Assembly: GCA_031002005.1 (NCBI GenBank) | Contig: JARYHS010011408.1 | Coordinates: 215,150,402-215,214,401 of the forward strand | Source: Vandiemenella viatica | Lineage: Eukaryota > Arthropoda > Insecta > Orthoptera > Morabidae | Length of the DNA: 64,000 nt | Direction of reading: 5' to 3' | Shown: piece after piece, positions 1 through 10,889 of the stretch | Layout: every line of letters begins with the position of its first letter | How positions within the stretch are numbered: the first letter of the stretch is position 1 | Made by a program: the position numbers and the translations under genes | Notes under the pieces: generated by a model | The model's input: only the letters and a program-made list of their open reading frames with translations | Told to the model about the DNA's origin: nothing | Database searches by the model: none

Positions 1-1356
1 GTGTGTGCACACCAGCAGAATCATATAACTCGGTCCCTAGCACATGAATAAGGTGTAAAACCGAAAAATTGTTTGTTTTTGTTTGTCTCATGTTTCATGT
101 GTCACAGCCTTCAACTTTAACGAGTGATGAGTCATTTTATCTGTCCTTTTTTATTTATATTGCCTAAAAGCAGTTTCATTTTTCATTTAATATCATTATG
201 GTATGACCATTGATAGAAATAAAAATCAGTTTCAGTTTATTTCTGTAAAGCTTGTTACAATTTTGCTAATTAGTATGACAAGAAGTTTTAAGTAATAATT
301 AAAAATCATTGGATTGTATTGGCAAAAAGGACAAAGAACATAGTAGCCTCTGAAGCACAAATTTGGAACATCATGCAAGGGTTAATAAAGTAAAAACAAA
401 ATGACGAAATTTGGAAGTATCTGTGCAAGAATATTCAATTGAAATGTTTTATTACGAGATAAGATATTTCTGATACAATAGCACATATAGACAAAGATTT
501 TTAGAAAAGTTGTTTAAGTGCTAAAAAACAGTTATCATTATGAAGCTTCCATAGATGACAGGGTGCAATGGATCCTTTGCTGATGCTTTAAGTACTGTGT
601 AAGCAAAATGTTGCTGCTAAGAAATTAGGACTATTATTCAAGATGCCTCTTCCCACTCCCAGTATTACATAAAGACAGACACTAAGAATTGGCATAAAGG
701 GATGGGGGGATAGATAACATTTAATTTTGCTGACATTATTGAAGAAATCCACAACTATTTCAATAATGGCTTTACATATGCTGGGTGAACAAAGACTGTC
801 TTACCAGGATGTACGCAGTTTCAAATCTGTGGCACTCGTCCTTGGGCGGATTTCTGCAACAGACATTGATGTCATCTTCCTTCTTGCTGGGATGTCAATG
901 ACACCAAAGAAATGTATTTAAAATTGTTTTTATTTTCCAACATGTTCCCAATGCTGCTGATGACGTAGTACTTTTTTTTTCCAAGTCGGGGAAGGAATGT
1001 CAGGCTGCCATGAAAAGCACTGTCGGTCCCATCTTTGAAGATTTGCAATAAAACTACTCGGTCATTGTTTAGGTAAAATTCTTTCTTTCGCAGTCATATA
1101 TTGTATCCTCATTTCTGAATGCTAAAACTTAATTTCAGTGCAAGTAATGGCACATAAACAAAGCACTGAAGAAACAAACTGTTATTTCTTAACATAATAG
1201 TGTGGCTATGATACCAAATGTGCTGATGGAAATGGTTTAATTTTAAACCATCATTCTGTCACATATTACACATTTCATTCCAATGTACATTTTCCCACAT
1301 GTACAGTACAGAGAACGTGAAATTTTTTTTCAAATTTTGAATGTCGATTGCAAATT
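1..1356. other. AT-rich flank without a recognised feature
   Basis: AT-rich sequence with short homopolymer runs. A 64-codon ATG frame at 727-921 has no domain and no codon pattern that I trust. This could be downstream flank of the zinc-finger gene or intron. Confidence 0.5.
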
Positions 1357-1512
1357 GTTTTTTTTTTTTTTTTTTTGCTTATGGCTTTGTCTCGTCGACA
1401 TTGAGGTCATGAGAGACGGGAAAGGACTGGGGACAAGGGATGGGAAGGAATTCAACCATACCCTTTTGAAGGAAGTTTCCTGGCATTTACATGGAGTGAT
1501 TTGGGGCAAATT
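1357..1512 (-). mobile_element. tRNA-headed SINE, 5'-truncated copy 1
   Basis: Minus-strand copy. The T-run at 1357-1376 is the A-tail, followed by the conserved tail block GCTTATGGCTTTGTCTCG and the body blocks GGGGACAAGG and GGAAGGAATTC. The tRNA-like head is missing. Same family as the copies at 8526, 15119, 22808, 26751 and 52263. Confidence 0.75.
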
Positions 1513-2425
1513 GGTTGCCAAAGATCAGAAACATTCAGATAGCAAAAATACAATGTGTTTACAAATTTCCTTCCATTCAAAACCTATTACAAATGATTAT
1601 AATAAACAAAATTATTTGCACTAAATTTACCAGTAATAATGAACACATTAAATTGATGTTCTTTCGGCTGCAAATCACATTTTGTTATTAATGAAAACAC
1701 GTAAATTTGTCAAGATAACTTCTGTAACAAAGTGGTTTTCATGACATTTAATAGCCACAATGGCACATGGAAGAAGCTGGCTTGATGTTCTGAAAGATAT
1801 GAGTTCAATGAGAGAATTGTATTAGTTATTTACACATGCAAAAATAATTGCATTTTTAAACCAGGTACAGATGGGACTGAAGATTTATATCATTGACCAA
1901 TTTCTCAATTCACTCACAAACCTCTAGAAAGTAAGGAGAGACAAGGAAATTAAACTCATCTCCTACCACAGATGAAGGCAGGAGGACAGTGAGACAAATA
2001 AGATTAACATATTTACATCTGAGTGTAAAATTTTTTATTTATGTACAGAGCTGAGACACATCACAAGATCAGAAGTGCACACATACCATTTCTCACCACA
2101 TATATAAAGACAAAGTTGACCAATGTGGGCAAGGTAGGTGTGGCAACGTTGCAGGATAAAAGCAGATGATTGATAATTATAGGAAAACATTATCATTAGA
2201 AAAGAGGGTAAAAAAAAATACTCATATAAAAAAAAATGAACCAGATTACTATAGGACTGAAAAAAAAACTATATAATAATAACTGACTGTAAGCAGTGAA
2301 GTCTTACCGGATTAATCCAATTATTTATATTATTTTTTCCATAGCCCTATTGATTCGACTGCTTTAGATACCTCTTGGCTAAGGTTTGTTTACATTTTGG
2401 CACTTATTTACCTCTTTCATTATAG
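1513..2425. other. No gene; interspersed repeat piece at about 1935-2000
   Basis: AT-rich sequence. The stretch around 1935-2000 (CCACAGATGAAGGCAGGAGG) resembles an interspersed repeat seen at about 40020, 44993 and 47020. Nothing else is recognised. Confidence 0.45.
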
Positions 2426-2429
2426 ACGA

Positions 2430-3840
2430 TGCTGAAAGACCCTATTCTTACCTGGATGTTTTTTTTTTTTTTGGACTACTACCGTATTTATGTCAACCTA
2501 TATCTCTTTGCACCCACCAATGTCAATACCTTTCCTTTTAACATTTGCATGCTTCTCATCTTGGTAAAATCAGATCTCACATTCTATTCCTCCAATTCTG
2601 CCTTCCACTAAAAGGTCTATCTATAAAACTTTCTGTATCTGGATGCTCCTGACAACTTAATTAATCACATTTCTCACCCACCCAGGCTTTCAGCAATACG
2701 TCCAAAAACACTAATCCCACTTAATTTTTTCCCTACTAATTCCTTCTTTTCCACACTTGCTGGCTGTAGATCATTTACAGAACATCTCTAATCACTACTA
2801 CCATGTAATAATCAAAGAGGCTCAAAAACATTTTGACAAACTCCTCACTCTGCGATAGCTACCTCATTATTACCAAACCCCCATAGTATACATCATGCTA
2901 CCGACATAAGAATTAAGGTTTTCTTGGCAACGAGGATTAATATAATGTTCTCAAGTGACTAGCCGAGTTAATAACGTGAAGATAATGACAAAGATGACCA
3001 GAAGACAGAGAATTTGATTGCCGAAATATTGTGTCTAAATACCTCGTCAGTTCTGTAAGTCACCCGATAACACTATGTTAACATAGTACCTGTTCACCAC
3101 TATTTCTTCATTCCAATGTCTTTCTCATGTTCTCAACCTTTACCACCCAGCATCTGTACCAACCAATCCCAAGTCACAACTACCCTTTTTCATTCCCTAA
3201 CCCTGGAGAAATCCAATATCCTTGCTGTTAAAAATATCTTCCAAATCCCTCTCCCAACCTCAGCTTGCTGTACTCTTACCCAAAAATTTGACCATTCTAC
3301 TATTATTAAGGATTCTCTTTAATTCTGCCGCATCCTCTGCTGGCAGTTTTATCCTGATAGGCATGAAAACGGATGTGATAACCTGGATCTCAGCCTCCAA
3401 CAATTCCTTCACCCATCCTAGTTATTTCCACCTCACTTTCCAAAACAGTTATCTTCTGCTATTCCAAGAATTCCTCATATCTACCCTTTAATCACTTTCC
3501 TTCCTAAATTCAAACACCTGATCCAATAACATGAGTCACATAGAAATCTGGGCAATGAGAGGAATACATAATATAATCATAATTCTCCCATCTCCAAAGT
3601 GCTAAACCTCAGTAGTTATGGATTGGAGTTATTACGAGGCTGAAGGCCTTCAACTCACTAATAACATGATCTGCATAGAAATCTGCTTATTTCTGAACCT
3701 CCAAGATCTTTTATGTCACATGACTGCATTTCCCTGCTTATTCCTAAGAACCAACAGACTCACATCCTGTGCCTTCTGTGCAAGAAAGATAGGGCGGCCG
3801 GCCGATCCTTGATGCCACATAATCACTGCCTATTAGCCCA
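2430..3840 (+). pseudogene. Decayed Penelope-like element fragment (RT tail and downstream)
   Basis: The plus strand at about 2430-2560 translates with breaks as a Penelope-type post-catalytic RT segment: a LDV-like strand, then a basic YRIYVNLYL segment and PTNVNTFPFN, matching the usual order FLDV...Y.KPTN. From 3116 to 3490 there are further short open stretches without an assignable domain. At 3640-3840 there is a segment repeated in the same orientation at 11840-12000 (compare SCAFCARKIGRPADP with PCIFCPRHITWPILDA). Stops and frameshifts throughout make it non-functional. The T-run at 2459-2472 sits inside the coding similarity. The assignment rests on motif order, not on an alignment. 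Confidence 0.45.
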
Positions 3841-3847
3841 GGAATTT

Positions 3848-4598
3848 TAGATTTGAACCTAAAAAATAATAATGTAGAGCTGAAATTTGGCACAGACGTT
3901 CATTAGAACCCAAGAAACAAGTACTGAAAAGTCCCTACCTCTGGGGTGTCCGCGTCATAGTTTTTTTCAGGTTGAAAGGGCTAAAATAAGGATTGAGTGC
4001 CAAATCAGTATAAACTCATTGTAATATTAAAAATGTCAGACTTAATAATGTTTTATTGCACCCTAGGTAATTAAGATAGGCTAATCACTGCATAAAGTGT
4101 TATATCGACACTATTAGTATTTAAAAGTAAAAGTATGGTCACATTTTATCATGAAGGCAGTATGAAACATAACCCTTTTTTTTCAATATCTCTGTATTGC
4201 GGAAAAACTGTCAAAGTTACCAGGTCAGGATATGCGATCAAAGTTGTAGTACACACTTTCAGCATTAAAATGGTATATCTCTCAACCCTCTGTAACATAT
4301 GGTTGTCGAGATACATGTGGTAACATGGACACGTGAGTCAGTGCTGAGCCGAGAGCTCCGCACGCCACTCTTTGGACATTATGGGTATGAACCTGAAAAA
4401 TATAATGTAGACCTGAAAATTGGCACAGATGTTATTTGTCCTATCTCTGAGGTTTATCAGGGCAAAAGTTTAGTGGGGCTTGAATGCTATAATCAATATA
4501 AACGTCTTGTAACTCTTAAAATATCAGCTATAGTATCATTTCATTGCACTATAAGTAATTGGGAAGGCTAATTATCGAATGATGGCGTAGTTTTGGAT
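3848..4598 (+). repeat. Left inverted arm of transposon A, with an internal tandem duplication
   Basis: Pairs in reverse complement with 11016-11817. The inner half is also partly duplicated in tandem just beyond the arm: blocks at 4139 (CACATTTTATCATGAA) and 4291 (TGTAACATATGGTTG) recur near 4639 and 4767, a period of about 480-500 nt. Confidence 0.75.
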
Positions 4599-5011
4599 GA
4601 AAATACTGTAGAGAAGATGAAGGGGGGAAAAAACCACTCACATTTCATCATGAAACAAGTACAAGATATGACTTATTTTGTAAAAAAGTTAGATTTGCTA
4701 AAAACTAATTTATCAAAACCTAATATCAAAGTTGTAGAATGCAGTTTCAGCATATCTTCATGGTTTTGTAACATATGGTTGGCGAGATATGCATTGAAAC
4801 ATTCAAAACAACGTGTAGAACTCAGCATAAAGTGCCGTTCCACTTACCCTTCCTCTTCTGTCTGCATCATTCTAATCTCTTCGAAAAGTTCGCTGAGATT
4901 TTGTGCTATTGGCATTATATATAAACTGACAGGAAATAACCTTGAAAATGATGAAACAATTTGCAAAATTATAAATTATAGAATTTTTAATTATAAATCT
5001 TTAAATAAAAT

Positions 5012-6134
5012 TTAAAGTTCTGCTTCATCATCGTACTCATCATCTGAACCATTATAGGTGACATTATCGCATGCAGATCCTCGGCAATGTCCCCACAAAA
5101 CACACATTCACACCTATTTCCGCAGTGGTCCTTCAATTGCAGTACACCAAATTAAGGAGATGATCTGGAGCAGGTGAAAGTCGTGAAGTAACTGGCACGA
5201 GAGCTCCATTTCCAGCCCCAATCTTCAGGATCTAAAGAATTCCATAGCCGTTCTTGAATCTGTAAGTATACTCGTAGAAAATGTTGCTCACATGCTGCAG
5301 ATGTTGTTGAAATCGACACTAGCTGGAAGGATGGAAAGTTGCATCGCTATCTTCCAACTTTATTTTATTACCCGAAGTTTGTCCAGATTTTGACATGGAG
5401 ATTTAAAACTGTCATAGAGGGCAACGGTAAACGTCTCTCCTGCACATATTATGTCTTCTTTCTGTGCTTTGGGATGCACAAATGTTTTCACATTGTCCTG
5501 CAATACTGTAGAACCCTTCATTAACTTCCAGCCTTGTTTTTTCCATTGCCGAAAAGGGTGCTTGTAGTATCGCATCCAGTGAATGCATGACAAAAGAAAG
5601 TAGAGTTTTTCATGTTTGTGATGGATTTGCAGACTTCCGCCATGTTGAAGACCTTACTAGCAGTTTTGCTTGTGGCAGCATGAACTACATTATACAACTG
5701 CTTTCACTAACTCTTGCTACCAACATTACCAGGACATCCGTATCGTTGGAAATGACTGCGACCTGTTGACCCCTGTCATATTCAAGTGCAAACGATGCAA
5801 TGCTAGCATCCGTGTCTCCTTTACCCTGAATGGCATGATGACCCAGTCTTGAATTTGTTTATAGAGAACGTTCAACCACAAAAGATTCATATACATCACA
5901 CAGTTGACAAAAAGTAGCTGGTCTAGGCCACGCGACAGGGTGTAGGAGATAGCCGCTGTCTATAATTAAAACTGTTTCTTTACTGAACCTGTCACTCGCA
6001 GCGTCATATGAAGGAAAAATTTCGGCGAGAGAAGGTTTTGAATTTTTATGGAGTGAAACGTCATCGAATAATGATGGAGGTTTAGAGGCCAGCTCGTATT
6101 TCGGATAAGACGTGAGGTCATTTTCAATTTTCAT
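5012..6134 (-). pseudogene. Transposon A gene: decayed nuclease-like/cysteine-cluster protein (C-terminal part)
   Basis: Read on the minus strand from 6134 to a stop near 5012, with several frame breaks. In order: KIENDLTSYP and LIIDSGYLLHPVAWPRPATF, then VISNDTDVLVMLVA (about 5770-5720), FVMHSLDAIL, which is a frame-broken form of the H-A-F-T-G-C-D-T-T-S block (about 5590-5560), DPEDWGWKW, LSPAPDHLL, a cysteine cluster ending CGHCRGSACDN, and an acidic end DDEYDDEAEL. A second, diverged copy of the same architecture is in transposon B. The acidic DTD and GCDTT blocks look like a PIN/XPG-type nuclease core, which is inference. From memory, Academ transposons combine an XPG-like nuclease with a Cys8 finger and short target duplications, so Academ-like is my best guess. 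The N-terminal half is missing, apparently cut by the Penelope-like insertion near 6150-6180. Confidence 0.6.
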
Positions 6135-6182
6135 GACAAACTATTCGCATGAAGAATTGGGTGGGGTAGACTGAAACGACGT

Positions 6183-7298
6183 GAGCCAAGTACAGCAGAC
6201 CTCTTTGATCATGTACTTGCTTCCACCTACTTTATGTATGGAGGGAAGTCCATGGGATCTCCTCTTTCACCGATGGTGGCTGACCTCTACATGGAAGATT
6301 TTGAAGAGAGGGCTCTTGAGAGTGCTACCCTAAAACCCTCTTGTTTTTACCGCTATGTTGATGACACCTTTGCCGTGTGGCCACATGGTATGGAAGCGTT
6401 GGATGAATTTCTAGACCATCTTAATGGGATCCATCCCAACATACGGTTTACGATGGAAGTTGAGAAGGACGGGTGCATCCCGTTCTTGGACATTTTAATC
6501 AAACGCGAACTTGATGGATCTTTGGCACATAGTGTGTACCGTAAACCCACCCACACTGAACGTTACTTGGGTGCAACCAGTTACCACCACCCAGCACAAC
6601 GCCACTCCGTATTGACCACATTGGTGCGCAGAGTGAGAGCCATTTCCGATCGTGAGAGCTTACCGCTGGAGTTGAAACATCTAAGGACTGTCTTTGATCA
6701 GAACGGGTACTCTCGGCAACAGATAGAGCGTGCTTTCATCCAGAAGCCACCAAGACCACCGAATGAACAGACTGAACCACCAAAATCTCTTGCCTTTCTG
6801 CCATATGCCGGCAACACGTCTGGAAAGATTGGAAGGCTCTTGGCGCGTTCTGGTATAAAGAGCATTTTTCGGCCGCCCGCCAAGATACGTGATGTGCTTC
6901 GCTCGGTTAAGGATGATTTGGGCCTAAGAATTCCTGCAATTTATTCAATACCTTGCGAATGCGGCAAAATTTATATTGGACAGACGATCAGAACCATCGC
7001 CAAGCGTATCACCGAGCACAAACGACACTTGAGACTGGTGCAAGTGGAAAAGTCTGCAATAGCTGAACATGCGTTCGATGAAGAACATAAAATAGTGTTT
7101 GATGAAACGGTGGTGCTGGCCAGAGTCTCTTCGTTCTGGGACTCGGTAATTTGGGAAGCATTAGAAATTCAACTTAACGATAATAACATCAATAGGGACA
7201 GTGGACTGTATTTAAGTGAAGCCTGGAGACCAATTATTAAGGATCTATGTCTTAAAAAACAAAAATCTTCCCAACAAGGCCAAATAGAAGCCAACTGA
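6183..7298 (+). pseudogene. Penelope-like RT plus GIY-YIG endonuclease, 5'-truncated
   Basis: One continuous frame to TGA at 7296-7298; the ATG at 6234 is an internal Met, and similarity continues upstream to about 6183 (STYFMYGG). Numbering from 6234 (354 aa): RT motif SMGSPLSPMVADLYMEDFE at 6-24, catalytic YVDD at 41-44, FLDI at 84-87, YRKPTHTERYL at 102-112, and a C-terminal GIY-YIG domain with IY at 236-237 and YIG at 247-249. Cys241, Cys243, His262 and His279 are candidate ligands of the CCHH zinc site typical of this family, and Glu308 or Glu311 is a candidate catalytic acid. Penelope-like elements copy RNA by target-primed reverse transcription and cut DNA with the GIY-YIG domain. The N-terminal half of the RT is gone, and the segment between YFMYGG and MGSPLS is about seven residues shorter than usual. 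The long intact frame suggests recent loss of activity. Confidence 0.85.
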
Positions 7299-7336
7299 CG
7301 CCATGGACATAGTTTGCCAGCACTTGCGTCTACAGG

Positions 7337-7379
7337 TTAAGCAACGTTGAACGTGGCGAGTGCTTGGATGGGTGACCGC
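7337..7379 (+). repeat. 5S-rRNA-like segment in PLE-1 (copy 1)
   Basis: TTAAGCAACGTTGAACGTGG and then AGTGCTTGGATGGGTGACCGC match the internal-promoter half of eukaryotic 5S rRNA (consensus AAGC..CG..G..G...GT.CTTGGATGGG.GACCGC). It begins 38 bp after the RT/GIY-YIG stop. It is not a complete 5S gene. Confidence 0.7.
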
Positions 7380-7383
7380 GTAT

Positions 7384-8157
7384 TAGTCCAGTAACGGGGT
7401 AGTTCTCACTTGCATCACATCACGTAGAAGATTTTTTTTTCTTATCTTGTATATATTGGTGAGAGTATGCAGAAACCAAGTTTTCGACCTCCAACACCCT
7501 CGGCACAATTTTCTGTGGCCAAAAAACATCAAAGTTTTGGTACTTTTTTCAGTTTTTCGTCTATAACTCCTTCCTGATAAGTCCTATCACGAAATATTCT
7601 ATTTTCAATTTGAAAGAGGACAAAATTTCCTACAACTTTCGTATCACAAACTTTTTTCTAAACTCAAAATTAAGCGAGCTACAGTTCTTTGAAAATCAGC
7701 CAAATTTCACACTTTTCCTAAAAGTTGGGTTTTTACTTACTTTGCAGCTCAAAATGACCTGAAACCCCTGTATATATAACCGATATATAGGTATTTCTGT
7801 ATGACATAGTATATATATGTACTATACTTTGATTACTGATGGTCCATTCAATAATCATATAGCATTGTTGGCCGGGAGATCCCGAAGGATTGTTCGGCCG
7901 CCAGGTTACAGTGTTATGGATAGGCCGCGCAGTGCGCTTCTTGTGGCTATCTAACCTGACCAAGTACTAGTACCGCATATACGGAACCTACAGCTTAAGG
8001 TGGAATCCAAACCACAGAATCGTTCTGGCTTACTTCATATTACACAGCAAGCTGTGGCAGAGGTAAAGGTCGGGTCAATGGCCTTTGAAAATCATTGCTG
8101 AGACCGGGATTTCGATCTCCAGTCAGACGCCTTGAGCTACCATTTCGCCTATTACTG
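7384..8157 (+). repeat. Left terminal inverted repeat of transposon B
   Basis: Outer end TAGTCCAGTAACGGGGT; inner end near 8157 (TTTCGCCTATTACTG). The innermost 50 nt on the minus strand are tRNA-like. The body includes the block CATCACATCACGTAGAAG, mirrored in the right arm. Confidence 0.85.
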
Positions 8158-8229
8158 AAGATAATAGAGCGAACAACAGTGCATAATGTTATGACGCAAA
8201 GTTATAAAGTCATAATAATTTCGAAATAA

Positions 8230-9830
8230 GTTAAAAAATGGTCATAAATAAATTTCTTTTCCGTTTGGATTGTCACGGCTTATCAATGAATTGTGTCTCT
8301 TTCATCCATTGCATCAGGAACAGCTTCCTCGAGGTCGAAGAAATCTTCCTCTCCTTCATCTACTACATTCCAGGTACGCTTTCACGAGGCAGGCGAGAGC
8401 AATTTTTGCAAGCAGCTGAACAATGCAGTCCTGATTAGCGACAGCTGCATGGAGGAGTACAAGGTTTCTGGAAGGAATATGATACAACCTTCGAAGTAAA
8501 CTCAAGTGCATCGCCTTTTATTATTGTTTTTTTTTTATGACTTTACGCCTCGTCGACGTCGAGTTCATTAGTGGCACGATGGGACTGGGGACAAGGAACG
8601 TGAAGGATTTCGGCCATGGCCTTTTGAATGAAGCATCCCGGCATTCGGCTGGAATGATTTGAGGAAACCATGGAAAACCCAAATCTGGATGCTTGGAGGG
8701 GAATTCGAACCGACGTCCTCCTGAATGCATTTATTATTGAAACTGTAATAAGACTGGACGATCCTTTCCTTCATACTCACGGCAATGGGTACGTTTCTCG
8801 ACCCAACCAACCATTACTTGCATATTGAGTGAAACGTTGCCGCATCTGATTTTGGTGGCAACCGTGCTAGTCTGAATGCATTTTTTGGGCAGATTTCTTA
8901 ATCATTTCATATCTGAGCCTTCCAATGTTCCACAAGCAATTTTTCCGTACCGTTCGAAGATGATCTGTTCACCTGCGTGTTCTCCAAATGTTCTCTGGAG
9001 GCTAGAGTTCTGAGAAGTTAGCATGCATGTTACTTTCAGATATGGTTGGTATTGAATCATGCAGTAGAAGTTTTCTTTCCCATAGCCGAAATATGCTGAT
9101 ATTGTATCACATCCAGCAAATGCATGGATGAAGAGGATGTGTGTGGGTTCAAACTCGTGGTACCAAAGCCCATTAGCAAAATGAGAAAGCCAATATACTC
9201 ACTTAGAATCATCACACTGTCGAATTTTGCTGCTTGGGAAATTGCTGCGTCAACGATCAATCCAGCAGCATCTTGTTTTGCCTGTTGATCTTGGATGCCT
9301 CCTTTTTCAGTTTTTGCATTAGTATCAACATTACACAGTTCTTGCTGCTCTCATTTGCTGCGTCACTGTAGCACTTGTTTCCTCACTGAAAATGATGCCT
9401 GCTGAAGTATCTGATGTTTTCAAATTACAAATCATTTCAGATGACTATATTCCTCTCTGCGCAGCATAACTTCGGTATCCGTCAAATATAACTGTGATGT
9501 TGGATCTATAGTTCGTTGTCAAATAGGCTTCATATTTTCCACAGAAGCAGCCATGGTATTTACTACTATGCCACATAACTTTATGCAGGAGGAATCATCC
9601 GTGCATAGCAAAATTTTTTGTGTTGGGTGTTGTATCTTGAAGAGATTTAAATGCTTCATATAGCGACAATTTTTTTTCATTGTTGTACGGAAATGGAACA
9701 CATTGTTTCAATCCATTAGAACGGAAAAGAAATGGATTTATGACTAATTTTTGACTTATTATGACTTAATTTCGACTGCATAAATAAACTTTGTGCCATA
9801 ACATTATGTTTTCAGTTTTGCAAATCCGTT
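8230..9830 (-). pseudogene. Transposon B gene: decayed nuclease-like/cysteine-cluster protein
   Basis: Read on the minus strand with many frame breaks and a SINE insertion at 8526-8730. In order: a block around 9560-9490 (SQLYLTDTEVMLRREE), FSVRKQVL (about 9390), IVDAAISQAAKFDSVMILSE and then FLILLMG (about 9260-9170), a block with FGEHAGEQIIFERYGK (about 8985-8935), and VATKIRCGNVSLNMQ. Past the SINE come QKPCTPPCSCR and GLHCSAACKNC (about 8470-8400), which form the C-terminal cysteine cluster, followed by the acidic EGEEDFFDLEEA. The parallel with the transposon A gene (aspartate block, then GCDTT region, then Cys cluster, then acidic end) is clear. Here the first Asp block reads SEYIGFLILL, so an acidic residue is lost, in line with decay. 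Confidence 0.6.
8526..8730 (-). mobile_element. tRNA-headed SINE, copy 2, inside the transposon B gene
   Basis: T-run at 8527-8537, then the tail block ACGCCTCGTCGACGTCGAG and the body blocks GGGGACAAGGAACG, GGCCATGGCCTTTTGAA and GGAAAACCCAAATCTGG. The B-box region survives as ATTCGAACC; the outer tRNA-like end is truncated at about 8730. Confidence 0.85.
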
Positions 9831-9856
9831 TTTCAAACTGGTACAAATACCATCAG

Positions 9857-10646
9857 GTAATAGAACGAAATGGTAGCTCAGTGGTTAAGGTATCTGACTG
9901 AAGATCGAAATCCCATTCTCAGCAGTAATTTTCAAAGGCCATTAACCCGAGCTTTACCTCTGCCACAGCTTGCTGTGTAATATGGAGAAAGCCAGAACGA
10001 TTCTGTGGTTTTAATTCCACCTTAAGCTGTAGGTTCCCTGTATGCGGTACTAGTACTTGGTCAGGTTAGATAGCCACAAGAAGCGCACTGCGCGGCCTAT
10101 CCATAACACTGTCACCTGACGGCCGAATAATCCTTCGGGATCTCCCGGCCAACAATACTATATGATTATTGAATGGACCATCAGTAATCAAAGTATAGTA
10201 CATATATATACTATGTCATACAGAAATACCTATATATCGGTTACATATACAGGGGTTTCAGGTCATTTTGAGCTGCAAATTAGGTAAAAATCCAACTTTT
10301 AGGAAAAGTGTGAAATTTGGCTGATATTCGAAGAACTGTAGCTCGCTTAATTTTGAGTTTAGAAAAAAGTTTGTAATACGAAAGTTGTAGGAAATTTTGT
10401 CCTCTTTCAAATTGAAAATAGAATATTTCTTGATAGGACTTATCAGGAAGGAGTTATAGACGAAAAACTGAAAAAAGTACCAAAATTTTGATGTTTTTTG
10501 GCCACAGAAAATTGTGCCGAGGGTGCTGGAGGTCGAAAACTTGGTTTCTGCATACTCTCACCTATATATACAAGATAAGAAAAAAAAATCTTCTACGTGA
10601 TGTGATGCAAGTGAGACCCCCTTTTTACGACCCCGTTACTGGACTA
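9857..10646 (-). repeat. Right terminal inverted repeat of transposon B
   Basis: Reverse complement of 7384-8157. The outer end at 10646 reads inward TAGTCCAGTAACGGGGT. It contains about 10 nt extra near the outer end (a TTTTTACGA/AAAAGGGGG difference) relative to the left arm. Confidence 0.85.
9868..9925 (+). other. tRNA-like (Pol III box A/B-like) segment in the transposon B inverted repeat
   Basis: ATGGTAGCTCAGTGGTTAAG is an excellent box-A-type tRNA start, followed 16 nt later by AGATCGAAATCCC, which resembles box B. The mirrored copy is at about 8098-8150 on the minus strand (AGCTCAAGGCGTCTGACTGG, then AGATCGAAATCCC). It does not fold into a full tRNA by eye, so it is not called as a tRNA gene. 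Confidence 0.55.
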
Positions 10647-10700
10647 TATGGCTCAATACGCAGTCCGCAACACTGATACCCTCGGCTTGCGGTAGACCGG

Positions 10701-10740
10701 TTAAGCAACGGTGAGCGTGGTCAGCGCTTGGATGGGTGAC
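10701..10740 (+). repeat. 5S-rRNA-like segment in PLE-1 (copy 2)
   Basis: TTAAGCAACGGTGAGCGTGG and then TCAGCGCTTGGATGGGTGAC; same orientation as the segment at 7337. Here it continues straight into TATTTTGGCTC, the uninterrupted version of the sequence into which transposon B inserted. Confidence 0.68.
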
Positions 10741-10889
10741 TATTTTGGCTCCATACGCAGTCCGCAACACTGATACCCTCAGTTCCAGCGCGCTGATTGG
10801 GCGTCGTGGCAACCCTCTATACACGACATTCGAATTTCGGAGGTAGCGAAGCCAGTCTATTTGTGATTTCGAGAAGAAATATCTAAAAT

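Larger units (their letters stand above)
7384..10646. mobile_element. Transposon B: 3263-bp element with about 780-bp terminal inverted repeats
   Basis: The left arm (7384-8157) and right arm (9857-10646) are reverse complements over nearly their full length with few differences. Both termini read TAGTCCAGTAACGGGGT inward. TAT flanks both sides (7381-7383 and 10647-10649), a likely 3-bp target duplication. Flanking PLE-1 sequence is consistent with a single interrupted site: ...GACCGCG and TGGCTC... rejoin to resemble the second, uninterrupted 5S-like copy at 10701. The interior carries a minus-strand decayed gene of the same family as in transposon A, and one SINE. The arms are much longer than usual TIRs and still highly similar, so insertion is probably fairly recent. 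Confidence 0.82.

Noticed and set aside
727..921. A 64-codon plus-strand ORF
   Set aside because: No domain, no splice context, no conserved composition; short ORFs of this size are expected by chance.
7337..7379. A 5S rRNA gene
   Set aside because: Only the internal-promoter half is present; the 5' 40-50 nt and the terminator are missing.
9868..9940. A tRNA gene
   Set aside because: Box A and box B-like sequences are present, but no cloverleaf with acceptor pairing was found by eye, and the segment is part of a transposon inverted repeat.
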